A stretch of 64,000 bases of DNA from an uncultured Anderseniella sp. (GTDB lineage: Bacteria > Pseudomonadota > Alphaproteobacteria > Rhizobiales > Aestuariivirgaceae): the NCBI GenBank assembly GCA_947488295.1, contig CANKYU010000003.1, positions 496,001-560,000 on the forward strand, in the 5' to 3' direction. The notes under the pieces were generated by a model, which was not told where the DNA came from, did no database searches, and saw nothing but the letters and a program-made list of their open reading frames with translations. Below are positions 37,558 through 46,127 of the stretch, piece by piece. Position numbers and translations under genes: made by a program. The first letter of the stretch is position 1. The number at the start of each line of letters is the position of its first letter.

Positions 37558-38640
37558 ATGACCAGACCGATTGTCTCCATCAAGAACGTCACCAAGCGCT
37601 ACCCCGGTGTTGTTGCGGTGGACGATGTGTCGTTCGACATCATGCCCAACGAGTTCTTTGCGCTGCTGGGGCCATCCGGGTGCGGCAAGACCACATTGCT
37701 GCGCATGATTGCCGGGCTGGAAACATCCGGCACAGGCGACATCATTGTCGATGGACAGAACATGGAAGGTGTGCCGGCCAACAAGCGACCGGTGAATATG
37801 GTGTTCCAGTCCTATGCCGTGTTTCCGCACATGACCGTTCGGAACAATGTTGCCTATGGCTTGAAGGTAACCGGTGTTGCTGCGGACGAGATTGCGCCGC
37901 GGGTCGAAGAGGCGCTTGAGATGGTGCAGATGGGCGCGATGGCCGACCGCAAGCCCGACCAGCTTTCCGGCGGCCAGCGTCAGCGGGTTGCGCTGGCCCG
38001 CGCGCTGGTCAAGCGGCCGAAGGTGCTGCTGCTCGATGAACCGCTGTCGGCGCTTGATGCCAAGCTGCGCGAGCACATGCAGCTCGAGCTGGCGCGCCTG
38101 CAGCAGGTCATCGGCATCACCTTCATCATCGTTACCCATGATCAGGACGAAGCCCTGTCGATGGCGGACCGCATTGCGGTCATGGAGAAAGGCGGCGTGC
38201 GTCAGATCGCCGGACCCGAAGAACTTTACGAAAAACCGCAGTCGCGCTTCGTGGCGGACTTCATCGGCAAGATCAATCTCATCGATGCAACAGTCTCGGG
38301 AACGTCCTCGGTCGGTGTCACCTGCATGGCCAAGGGACTGGGCAGGGTTGTTGTGCCCCATGACGGTGCAGCCTCAGGCAGCGTGTCGCTGGCCGTCCGG
38401 CCTGAAAAACTCGTGCTTGCTGACACCGCGCCGTCTTCCGGGGCCGACATTTCCGCGAAAGGTGTTATTCGCGATGTCGCCTATTATGGTGACGTCAGCA
38501 ACGTCTTTGTCACTTGCCCGGACGGACTGGAACTTGCCGTAAATGTTCAGAACGACCGCGCCGCGGCCGGCTTGCTGGAAAACGGCCGGGAGGTTTATGT
38601 GAGCTGGCATCCATCTGATACATTGATCCTTCAGGAGTAA
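37558..38640 (+). CDS. Polyamine ABC importer ATPase (PotA/PotG-like)
   Basis: The 360-residue protein has Walker A GPSGCGKTTLLRM, Q-loop VFQSYAVFPHM, signature LSGGQRQRVALAR, Walker B VLLLDEPLSALD and a His switch in VTHDQDEALSM, then a TOBE domain in the last 100 residues. It energises uptake by the two permeases. AAGGA lies 6-10 bases before the ATG at 37558. The agmatinase gene follows 5 bases later. Confidence 0.93.
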   Translation: MTRPIVSIKNVTKRYPGVVAVDDVSFDIMPNEFFALLGPSGCGKTTLLRMIAGLETSGTGDIIVDGQNMEGVPANKRPVNMVFQSYAVFPHMTVRNNVAYGLKVTGVAADEIAPRVEEALEMVQMGAMADRKPDQLSGGQRQRVALARALVKRPKVLLLDEPLSALDAKLREHMQLELARLQQVIGITFIIVTHDQDEALSMADRIAVMEKGGVRQIAGPEELYEKPQSRFVADFIGKINLIDATVSGTSSVGVTCMAKGLGRVVVPHDGAASGSVSLAVRPEKLVLADTAPSSGADISAKGVIRDVAYYGDVSNVFVTCPDGLELAVNVQNDRAAAGLLENGREVYVSWHPSDTLILQE

Positions 38641-38645
38641 AAATC

Positions 38646-39629
38646 GTGTCGACACCAAAGTCATCGATGGGCGATGCAGCTTTCCGCCGCAAGGACCTGA
38701 TGGGCTCTTCGATAGAAGCAAGTTATGCCGGAGCCCTGTCTTTCCTGCGCCGCAAGTACACCCGCAATCTCAAAGGTGTTGATGTTGCCGTAACAGGTAT
38801 CCCGTTCGACCAGGCAGTTACCAACCGGCCCGGTACGCGGTTCGGGCCGCAAGGCATACGCCAGGCGTCCGCCCAGCATTCGTGGGGCCCTGTGTGGCCA
38901 TGGCGCTTCGACCCGTTTGAAACCCTGGCGGTGGTTGACTACGGCGACTGCTTCTTTGACTGGGGCCGCAAGCAGGATGTGCCACGTGTCATCGAAAAGC
39001 ACATTAGCACCATCGTGTCCAAAGGCGTCTGTCCGCTGACATTCGGCGGCGACCATTACATTACTTATCCGGTGCTGAAAGCTGTCGCAAAACAACATGG
39101 ACCATTGGGCCTTGTGCAGTTCGACGCCCATCGCGACGTGGAACCGGAGACCGGCAACCGCATCGACCATGGCACCATGTTTTCGCTGGCGCTGCGCGAT
39201 GGTATTGTCGACCCGGCCCGCTCCATCCAGGTCGGTATCCGCACCTGTTTCAAGGGCGAAGACGCCATGGGCATGAAAGTGCTGTTTGCAGACCAGGTGC
39301 ATGATATGAGCGCGCAACAGGTTGCCGACGAGGTGCGCGAGCGGCTCGGTTCCGGGCCTTCCTACCTCACCTTCGACATCGACTTTCTTGATCCTGCCGC
39401 GGCGCCAGGCACCGGTACGCCGGTTCCCGGTGGTTTCACAAGTCATCAGGCCCTGTCCGTCATTCGCGCCATGAAGGGGATGGATTTTGCCGGCATGGAC
39501 GTGGTTGAGGTATCGCCGCCATACGACCACGCGGAAATGACATCGAACGCCGCGGCCATCATTGCCGCGGAACTTCTGTGCCTCAAAGCCTATGCAGCGG
39601 GTGCGCGGCCGGAGGAGATGACCAGCTGA
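38646..39629 (+). CDS. speB: Agmatinase/ureohydrolase
   Basis: Agmatinase cleaves agmatine to putrescine and urea. The 327-residue protein has the manganese ligands of the arginase fold in FGGDHYITYP, QFDAHRDVE and TFDIDFLDPAAAPGTGTP, and TGIPFDQAVTNRPGTRFGPQGIR at the front. Related guanidinobutyrases and proclavaminate hydrolases share these motifs, so the exact amidine substrate is inferred from the polyamine context. The start is GTG at 38646, preceded by AGGAG. Its stop overlaps the next gene. Confidence 0.9.
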   Translation: MSTPKSSMGDAAFRRKDLMGSSIEASYAGALSFLRRKYTRNLKGVDVAVTGIPFDQAVTNRPGTRFGPQGIRQASAQHSWGPVWPWRFDPFETLAVVDYGDCFFDWGRKQDVPRVIEKHISTIVSKGVCPLTFGGDHYITYPVLKAVAKQHGPLGLVQFDAHRDVEPETGNRIDHGTMFSLALRDGIVDPARSIQVGIRTCFKGEDAMGMKVLFADQVHDMSAQQVADEVRERLGSGPSYLTFDIDFLDPAAAPGTGTPVPGGFTSHQALSVIRAMKGMDFAGMDVVEVSPPYDHAEMTSNAAAIIAAELLCLKAYAAGARPEEMTS

Positions 39630-40399
39630 TCGAGGTTTTTACCGAGGGGTTCACCTACACCCAGATCGTGCTGGTGATGCTGGCCATGTTCGTTGGCGGG
39701 GTGTGCAAGGGCATCATTGGCGTGGCGCTGCCGCTGGTGGGCATTTCGGTCATGGTCATGCTGCTGGATCCGAAGCTTGCGGTTGCGATGATTGTCATCC
39801 CGATCTTTCTGACAAATCTGCAGATGGCCATGCGGTCCGGCGTGAATGAACTCCTGGAAGCCCTGTTTCGGTTCTGGCCGCTCATTGTCACGTGTTTTGC
39901 GACCCTGTTCACTGTCGCGCTGTTTGCAACTCAATTGCCGTCATCGACCATCGTGATCGGGCTGGGTCTGGCCCTGCTGGTTTTCGTGCTGGCAAATGTA
40001 TCGCCCTGGAAACCCGCTGTTCCGGCCCATGTGGAAAAACCGGTAGGCGCGCTTGTCGGCGTGGTGTCCGGTGCCCTGGGTGGCGCGACTTCGGTTTACG
40101 GGCCGCCCATCACCATGTTTCTGCTGGCGTCCGGGGTGCCGAAGACCAAGTGGTCGGCTTCTGTGGGGGTGACTTTCACCATGGGGAGCATGCCGCTTCT
40201 GGCCGGATACATTCTGAACGGCACGATAACGCCGGCCGTGGCCGCCATTTCAACTGCGGCCTGCATACCGGCATTTATTGGCATGTGGCTGGGCTTCAAG
40301 CTTCAGGATGCCATGGCGCCGGATACCTTCAGAAAGGTTCTGATGGCCGGCCTGTTCATCATGGCATTGAATTTGTTGCGTAAGGGCTTCTTCGGATAA
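39626..40399 (+). CDS. TauE/SafE-family membrane permease
   Basis: The 257-residue protein has about eight membrane helices with the duplicated TauE/SafE pattern (GGVCKGIIGVALPLVGI and GALGGATSVYGPPITMF). Members export sulfite, sulfoacetate or other organic anions. No ATG exists near the expected start. An in-frame CTG at 39626 has GGAGGAG seven bases before it and overlaps the agmatinase stop as CTGA, so CTG initiation is the best reading; a GTG at 39578 would add 16 residues and lacks a good ribosome site. Its role in the polyamine operon is not clear. Confidence 0.8.
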   Translation: MIEVFTEGFTYTQIVLVMLAMFVGGVCKGIIGVALPLVGISVMVMLLDPKLAVAMIVIPIFLTNLQMAMRSGVNELLEALFRFWPLIVTCFATLFTVALFATQLPSSTIVIGLGLALLVFVLANVSPWKPAVPAHVEKPVGALVGVVSGALGGATSVYGPPITMFLLASGVPKTKWSASVGVTFTMGSMPLLAGYILNGTITPAVAAISTAACIPAFIGMWLGFKLQDAMAPDTFRKVLMAGLFIMALNLLRKGFFG

Positions 40400-40463
40400 A
40401 CCCTGCCTGCATGGCGTGCAGGGCAGGATGTCACCTGCACCCTACACAGCCAGCAATTGGAAG

Positions 40464-40625
40464 TTACAATCCTGCAGCAACCGAGTTAAATGAGTTCTGC
40501 ACGCCGACGCCAATTGCCGGCATCACGGCGATTAACGCAAGGCCGGTGGCCGCCGCGATCAGCGCGTATTCGATTGCTGTGGCTCCGTCTTCGTTTTTCA
40601 TGAAGTGGGCAATTGACTTATACAT
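40464..40625 (-). CDS. Flp/Fap-type (type IVb) pilin
   Basis: The 53-residue protein has the Flp layout: a short charged leader KSIAHFMKNEDG, then ATAIEYALIAAATGLALIAVMPAIGVGV, with the conserved Glu-Tyr pair of type IVb pilins after the Gly cleavage site for the TadV/prepilin peptidase. GGAGA lies 8 bases before the ATG at 40625. No tad/cpa secretion genes are nearby, so it is an orphan copy, served by a tad locus elsewhere if functional. Confidence 0.88.
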   Translation of the reverse strand: MYKSIAHFMKNEDGATAIEYALIAAATGLALIAVMPAIGVGVQNSFNSVAAGL

Positions 40626-40837
40626 ATCTCGTCTCCGTATGCTCAATGAGATTGAGCCTGATCATCACACAACCCCAGGACCCCGGACTGCTTTCTCGTT
40701 GTTCAGCGAGGCTCATAATCGGTCACAGATATAAACGATCTCTAAACAGGGAGACTTTGCGTCACTTGTATTTATGAAGATGTTTCGGAATTTGATAAAA
40801 TTTTACATAGTTTGCCGATAATCCGCAGAAAAATGCG

Positions 40838-42124
40838 TCAGGACAGCAAATCCCGGACACGATAATACAGCATGCCGAGCGTCAGTGCGGGCCTGCGCAG
40901 CATTCCTCCGGGAAACGGCAGGTGGCGGATGCGGGCAAATATGTCGAATTGCCCGGTATCACCGGCAATGGCGTCGGCAAGCACCTTGCCCAGCATGCCG
41001 GCCAGCACGACGCCCTGGCCGGAAAACCCGTGCGCGTAGTAGATGGACCCGTCGCTGCGTCCCATATTGGGTAACCGGTTGTGGGTAATGCCGATGTGGC
41101 CGCCCCAGGCATACTGCATCTTCACATCGGCCAGTTGCGGGAAAATCCGCAACACCCTGGGGCGCATGCTGGAACCCAGGTCGCGCGGATGAATGCCGGA
41201 ATAGCTGCACCTGCCGCCAAACAGCAGCCTGTGGTCCGCCGTCATTCTGAAATAGTCGACCACATAGTTGCTGTCACAAACCGCCTCATTGTCGCGGATC
41301 AGGCTGCGCGCGCGTTCTTCGCCGAGCGGCTCGGTCGCCACCACATAGCTGGCCACCGGCATCACGCGATGGTTTAGGCCGGGGACCAGCGAGCCCAGAT
41401 AGGCATTGCAGGCCACAACAATCTGGTTGCAGGCAACCGTTTTGCCGGACTTGAGCTGGAGGGAAGGGGAGCTGCCGCCTTCGATGCTGGCGACCGGCAT
41501 GCTTTCAAATATCCGGCCACCATTGCCGATCACGGCATCGGCGAGGCCCAGGGCGTAGTTCAGCGAGTGTATGTGACCGGCGTCCTGCTCACGCAACGCG
41601 CCATGGTAGGCGCTGCTGCCGATTTTGCCCGCAAGGTCCTCGCGGGTCAGGAGGGTGCAACCCTGTACGCCGTACTTTTCCAGCTCTTCCATGTGTTCGG
41701 CAAGGCCCGTCATGTGGCTGGGCCGGGACGCGGCATGAAGAAAACCCCAGGTCAGGTCGCAGTCAATCCCGTGTTGCCTGATACGATCCTCGATCAGTCG
41801 CTTGCCCTGTTCGGCCACATCAAAGCATATGCGCGCATCATCCGGTCCGAGCTGCTTTTCAAAACCTTCCATGCCAGGTGAGTAGCCGGTGCACACCTGG
41901 CCGCCATTGCGCCCTGTCGCGCCCCATCCGACCGGGCCAGCATCAAACACGGCCACCGTGCGTCCGCGAAGGGCGAGTTCCAGGGCAGCGGAAAGGCCGG
42001 TAAATCCGGCGCCTATCACACACACGTCAACCTTGTCCGGCACAGCCGAACTGTCAGATGCCGCAATATGGCGATTGGCGGTTTCGGCATAATAGGTTGG
42101 CTGATCGAGAGATCTGTCGGTCAT
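40838..42124 (-). CDS. FAD-dependent gamma-glutamylputrescine oxidase-like (PuuB/DadA family)
   Basis: The 428-residue protein has GAGFTGLSAALELALRGRTVAVFDAG (FAD ADP-binding), GATGRNGGQVC, a deep DAO fold, and HGFSGQGVVLAGMLGKVLADAIAG at the end. These match PuuB and related amine oxidases that oxidise gamma-glutamylputrescine to the aldehyde. The ATG at 42124 overlaps the upstream glutamine-synthetase-like gene stop (ATGA), coupling PuuA-type and PuuB-type steps. Confidence 0.9.
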   Translation of the reverse strand: MTDRSLDQPTYYAETANRHIAASDSSAVPDKVDVCVIGAGFTGLSAALELALRGRTVAVFDAGPVGWGATGRNGGQVCTGYSPGMEGFEKQLGPDDARICFDVAEQGKRLIEDRIRQHGIDCDLTWGFLHAASRPSHMTGLAEHMEELEKYGVQGCTLLTREDLAGKIGSSAYHGALREQDAGHIHSLNYALGLADAVIGNGGRIFESMPVASIEGGSSPSLQLKSGKTVACNQIVVACNAYLGSLVPGLNHRVMPVASYVVATEPLGEERARSLIRDNEAVCDSNYVVDYFRMTADHRLLFGGRCSYSGIHPRDLGSSMRPRVLRIFPQLADVKMQYAWGGHIGITHNRLPNMGRSDGSIYYAHGFSGQGVVLAGMLGKVLADAIAGDTGQFDIFARIRHLPFPGGMLRRPALTLGMLYYRVRDLLS

Positions 42125-43512
42125 GAGGTGCGCAGGTACCATTCATAATCAAGCTGATGGATGGTGTAGTGATGGGCATCGGCCTCATATGAGCGTGCGG
42201 TGAGGAATGCATCGCACCACTTTTCACCCAGGTACTGTTTCAGGATGGTGCCTTCCTCAAAAGCCTTCAGTGCCACCGGCCACCGGATCGGCAGGTCCAC
42301 GCCTTCTTCACTTTCATAGCCATCACCGGAGATCGGGTTTTGCGGCACGACATTGTTGGTGATGCCATGGTGGATGCCCGCCAGCACGGCTGCCATGACC
42401 AGGTAGGGATTGGCATCGGCGCCTGACACGCGGTGTTCAACCCTTATCGCCTTGTCGCTGCCGCCGGGTATCCGCAACGGCACCGTCCGGTTGTCGCCAC
42501 CCCAAAGCCCGCGTACCGGCGCGTAGGTGCCCGGCCGCAGGCGCCGGTACGAGTTGGCGTTGGGTGCAAATATCGCCATGCCCTCAGTCATGGTTTCCAG
42601 CAGTCCGCCAATGGCGCTGCGCAGCTTGTCGGATATCGGACGGTCCACAACCGCGTCGTGGGGGCCGAGGAAGATGTTGTTGCCGTCCTTGTCGAGCAGG
42701 CTGCAGTGAATGTGCAGCCCGCAGCCTGATTGTTCGGCAAACGGCTTGGCCATGAAGCTGGCAATTGTACCGTGCTTGCGGGCCACCGCCTTGATGCAGC
42801 GCTCCAGCATGATCGCCTGGTCGCACGCCTCAAGCGCATCATCCGTGTGATACAGGTTGATTTCAAACTGTCCGGCGGCGTACTCGGAAACAAAGGTTTC
42901 CGCAGGAATATCCTGGTCCTTGCAGGCTTCCTGGATTTCGTCGAGCAGGGTTTCGAAATCATACAGGTCGTCCATGGAATAGACGTTTGTGGTGCTGGCG
43001 CGCCATCCGGTTTCGCCTGAGCGCGCCGGAACGACTTCGCCCCTGGCCGCCGCTTCCTGGTCGATCAGGTAGAACTCATACTCGATGGCGACGACGGGTG
43101 TCAGTTCCATTTCCGCGAAACGGTCAAGCACCGTTTTCAGCAAATGCCTCGGGTCAGCAAAATGCGGGTTTCCGTCTGCATCCACCATCGACGCAATGAC
43201 CTGAGCGGACGGCCGCTTGGCCCAGGGGATGCGGGTCAGCGTGCCGGCAACCGGAAAGCACAGGTAGTCCGGATCACCGTCACTGGTGCCGTACTCAAAG
43301 GTCTCGACATTGCGCCCGGTCCAGTCCAGCAAATAATTAGACCCCGGCATCCTGGCACCTTCGGAATACAGCTTGGGCAGGTAGTCGCGTGTCAATTGCT
43401 TGCCGCGCAATATCCCGTTCATGTCGGGTATCAGCATGTCAATTGTCACCACATCGGGATTGTCGGTGAGGAAAGCGATTGCCTCACTGTCGGGCTTGGT
43501 TGGGGAGTTCAT
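42121..43512 (-). CDS. Glutamine synthetase-family gamma-glutamylputrescine ligase (PuuA-like), copy 1
   Basis: The 463-residue protein has the glutamine-synthetase catalytic motifs, for example GCGLHIHCSLLDKDGNN, APNANSYRRLRPGTYAPVRGLWGGDNRTVPLRIP and EHRVSGADANPYLVMAAVLAGI. PuuA-type enzymes use ATP to join glutamate to putrescine or another amine. The gene is coupled to the oxidase gene and divergent from the second copy. Confidence 0.9.
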   Translation of the reverse strand: MNSPTKPDSEAIAFLTDNPDVVTIDMLIPDMNGILRGKQLTRDYLPKLYSEGARMPGSNYLLDWTGRNVETFEYGTSDGDPDYLCFPVAGTLTRIPWAKRPSAQVIASMVDADGNPHFADPRHLLKTVLDRFAEMELTPVVAIEYEFYLIDQEAAARGEVVPARSGETGWRASTTNVYSMDDLYDFETLLDEIQEACKDQDIPAETFVSEYAAGQFEINLYHTDDALEACDQAIMLERCIKAVARKHGTIASFMAKPFAEQSGCGLHIHCSLLDKDGNNIFLGPHDAVVDRPISDKLRSAIGGLLETMTEGMAIFAPNANSYRRLRPGTYAPVRGLWGGDNRTVPLRIPGGSDKAIRVEHRVSGADANPYLVMAAVLAGIHHGITNNVVPQNPISGDGYESEEGVDLPIRWPVALKAFEEGTILKQYLGEKWCDAFLTARSYEADAHHYTIHQLDYEWYLRTS

Positions 43513-43567
43513 GAAATACCTTCAGAAAACAAAATACGGCAAAGTGCTCGGTCCGGTGAACCTGTTC

Positions 43568-43604
43568 ATGCCTTATCCACCATTGTCAATGAAGGCATTT
43601 TTTT
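43568..43604 (+). promoter_or_regulatory. Inverted repeat with T-run between divergent puuA-like genes
   Basis: ATGCCTT (43568-43574) and AAGGCAT (43592-43598) are perfect 7-bp arms, 17 bases apart, with seven T directly after (43598-43604). It may be an operator for the divergent genes or an upstream terminator/attenuator for the right-hand one. Confidence 0.35.
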
Positions 43605-43685
43605 CGTCAAGCGATCAGGCTATGATGGATTTTCCGGGCGGCTCGGCAGCAAGAGACTAACGACCGCCGTTATTTCTGGTGGTTC

Positions 43686-45035
43686 ATGTCGACAGCAAAA
43701 TTTGAAGAATGGTTCGCAAGGCACAACATTGACGAGATCGAGTGCCTTGTGCCGGACCCGGCCGGCACGCCGCGCGGCAAGATATTGCCGGTGAAGAAAT
43801 TTCTGAAAGGTCTTGGCAATACCTCGATGCGGTTGCCGGAAGACATCTTCATTCTGACCGTGACCGGAAAGTACTCGTGGCAGGACTCACCCGTTTCCGA
43901 CGCGTCCGGCGATGTTTATCTGGTTCCCGATATCAACTCGCTGAAACTGGTTCCCTGGCATGTTAACCCCACGGCGCAGGTGATTTGCGACGCGCACTAT
44001 CTGAACGGTGATCCGGTGGACATCTCGCCGAGATATGTGCTGCAGCACGTGTTGCAGCTTTACGCAGAGCAGGGCTGGAAACCAGTCGTGGCGCCTGAGC
44101 TTGAGTTTTACCTGGTCAAGAAGAACCTTGATGCGGACTATCCGCTCGAGGCGCCCATTGGGACCAGCGGCAGAGCGGAAAAGGTCGGTCAGGCCTATGG
44201 CATAGACGCGGCCAACGAGTTCGATCCGATCGTCGAGGACATCTATGATTTCTGCGAGGCGCAGGAAATAGACATCGATACCATCAGCCATGAAAGCGGA
44301 CCGGCCCAGCTGGAAATCAACTTCAATCACGGCGACCCGCTGGAGCTGGCTGATCAGGTGTTCCTGTTCAAGCGCACGGTGCGCCAGGCCGCGCTCAAGC
44401 ATGACGTCTATGCAACCTTCATGGCAAAGCCGCATCAGGATGAGCCGGGCTCGTCAATGCACCTGCACCAGTCACTGCTGGATCTGGAAACCGGTAAGAA
44501 TCTCTTCAAGGGACGCGGCAAGACCCCGTCCAAGTTGTTCATGGCGCATGTGGCGGGACTGCAGCGTTACCTGCCGGCGGCGATGGGATTCTGCGCACCC
44601 AACGTCAATTCCTACCGCCGGCTGGTGCCGAATTCCGATGCCCCCACCAATACCCACTGGGGCATCGACAACCGGACCGCGCCATTGCGCATGCCGAATT
44701 CCGACCCCCAGAATACCCGCATTGAAAACCGGGTTCCCGGAGCCGATGCCAACCCGTATCTGTGCATTGCCGCCTCACTGGCCTGTGGCTATCTTGGCAT
44801 GATGGAGAAACTTGAGCCTTCGGCGCCGATTGAAGGCTCCGCCTACCGCTATGCGCATTCCCTGCCCATCAACCTGGATGATGCGATGAACAAGCTGAAC
44901 TACTCCAAACCGTTGAAAACGGTGTTGGGTCAGCGTTTCGTTGAGGCCTTCATGGCGGTAAAGGAAGAAGAGCAGGTGCAGTACCGCAAGGTCATTTCGT
45001 CATGGGAACGGGAATTCCTGCTGCTCAACGTGTGA
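43686..45035 (+). CDS. Glutamine synthetase-family gamma-glutamylputrescine ligase (PuuA-like), copy 2
   Basis: The 449-residue protein has the same fold and motifs as copy 1 (SSMHLHQSLLDLETG, APNVNSYRRLVPNSDAPTNTHWGIDNRTAPLRMP, ENRVPGADANPYLCIAASLACG) but is clearly diverged from it, so the two probably act on different amines. It is transcribed away from copy 1 and is not closely followed by any gene on its strand. Confidence 0.9.
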   Translation: MSTAKFEEWFARHNIDEIECLVPDPAGTPRGKILPVKKFLKGLGNTSMRLPEDIFILTVTGKYSWQDSPVSDASGDVYLVPDINSLKLVPWHVNPTAQVICDAHYLNGDPVDISPRYVLQHVLQLYAEQGWKPVVAPELEFYLVKKNLDADYPLEAPIGTSGRAEKVGQAYGIDAANEFDPIVEDIYDFCEAQEIDIDTISHESGPAQLEINFNHGDPLELADQVFLFKRTVRQAALKHDVYATFMAKPHQDEPGSSMHLHQSLLDLETGKNLFKGRGKTPSKLFMAHVAGLQRYLPAAMGFCAPNVNSYRRLVPNSDAPTNTHWGIDNRTAPLRMPNSDPQNTRIENRVPGADANPYLCIAASLACGYLGMMEKLEPSAPIEGSAYRYAHSLPINLDDAMNKLNYSKPLKTVLGQRFVEAFMAVKEEEQVQYRKVISSWEREFLLLNV

Positions 45036-45067
45036 TCCTGTTACGGACACATCTCAGTGGCTGGTGG

Positions 45068-45457
45068 TCACAGACCAAGCACTGTTTTCACTGAACCGGC
45101 CTCGCTGAATGACCAGTCGACAGGGCCGTTCTCTATGAGAAACATGATCGAATTCCCGGGGTCAAAGCCAATGTCTCGAAGACGGCGCCGGACATCCTTG
45201 TAGAGGTCTTCTTTCTGTTTGTCTGACCGGCCTGCCAGCAGCGCAATTTCGATCACGATAGTCGCGCTCGGGTCTCTTTCACCGAGGAAGGATGGATGCA
45301 GGATCATGTCTTCCGGTTCGTATCGGCAGATGAGGCAGAAGTAATCATCGGGGTTCACGCCGCACATCTCGACCAGGCTGGCATGCAACTGATCGTTGAT
45401 CGAACGGCAGATATCGCTTGAGAGCGCCTTTGGGACATGAAGTTTGTTAAATGGCAT
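45068..45457 (-). CDS. Tautomerase-superfamily protein
   Basis: The 129-residue protein begins Met-Pro (MPFNKLHVPKALS), which places the catalytic N-terminal proline of the 4-oxalocrotonate tautomerase/MIF superfamily at residue 2; ATG 45457 is chosen for that reason over a start at 45508. The pattern NPDDYFCLICRYEPEDMILHPSFLGE and later IALLAGRSDKQKEDLYKDV fits long tautomerases. The substrate is unknown. It lies 126 bases downstream of the RidA-type gene on the same strand. Confidence 0.85.
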   Translation of the reverse strand: MPFNKLHVPKALSSDICRSINDQLHASLVEMCGVNPDDYFCLICRYEPEDMILHPSFLGERDPSATIVIEIALLAGRSDKQKEDLYKDVRRRLRDIGFDPGNSIMFLIENGPVDWSFSEAGSVKTVLGL

Positions 45458-45583
45458 CTGGTGGGCCTCGTTTTTCTGAGAGCAAGGGATAAAGCTGGAT
45501 GCTTTCAAGCTGAAGCCCTGGCGATCGGCTCCAAGCTGGCGGGTGCGCAGACGTCAAACAACACCTTCTGCGACGATGGTTTA

Positions 45584-45931
45584 TTAGAGCACTGTGGCGA
45601 CAACGACAATCTCGATCAGATAGCCTTCGTCCAGTTGTGCGCCGACACAGGCGCGCTGCGGCCAGTTGTCTTCCGGACCGATCCATTCGCACCAGACTGC
45701 ATCCATTGCCGGTTTAGCTGAAATGTCGGTGAGATACACCGTTGCCTGAACCAGCCCGGTCTTGCTGCTGCCTGCCCTGGCGAGCACTCTGTCCAGCTCA
45801 TCAAGTGTGTTGTGGGTTTGCTCGGTAATTCCGTCCGCGCAATGCGGATCGGTCGCAACGGCATAGACCAGTCCGCCTGACTGGACGGCGCTGCATCTGC
45901 CTTTACCCTCTACTGGAAATCGCTTCACCAC
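45584..45931 (-). CDS. RidA/YjgF-family deaminase
   Basis: The 115-residue protein matches RidA-type proteins: the SGGLVYAVATDP strand, QTHNTLDELDRVLARAGSSKTGLVQATVYLTDI, and QRACVGAQLDEGYLIEIVVVATV at the end, in which the Arg and the Glu of the active site are kept. RidA proteins hydrolyse reactive enamine/imine intermediates to ketones. Near polyamine and amine-oxidase genes it may clear imines. Confidence 0.9.
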   Translation of the reverse strand: MVKRFPVEGKGRCSAVQSGGLVYAVATDPHCADGITEQTHNTLDELDRVLARAGSSKTGLVQATVYLTDISAKPAMDAVWCEWIGPEDNWPQRACVGAQLDEGYLIEIVVVATVL

Positions 45932-46060
45932 AACGGTCCTTTAGCCAACCGGCAAAACTGAACAGCAACAGTCTTGCTTTCTACATGATCTGGTGTCGCC
46001 AGGCCAACTCCATGAACGCCAGCAATCGTCGCCTTTCGGGTATCTGAAGCAATATCGCTC

Positions 46061-46098
46061 CGAAAAACCAAAAACGGCGGAGTGTCTCCACCCCGCCG
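46061..46098 (-). terminator. Terminator after the CNPC-P460 gene
   Basis: Read on the minus strand, CGGCGG (46098-46093) pairs with CCGCCG (46080-46075) over a 12-nt loop and is followed by TTTTTGGTTTTT. It lies about 30 bases after the stop codon at 46128. Confidence 0.75.
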
Positions 46099-46127
46099 GT
46101 TCAATGACTCGCGTGTGTCAGCGCGGG

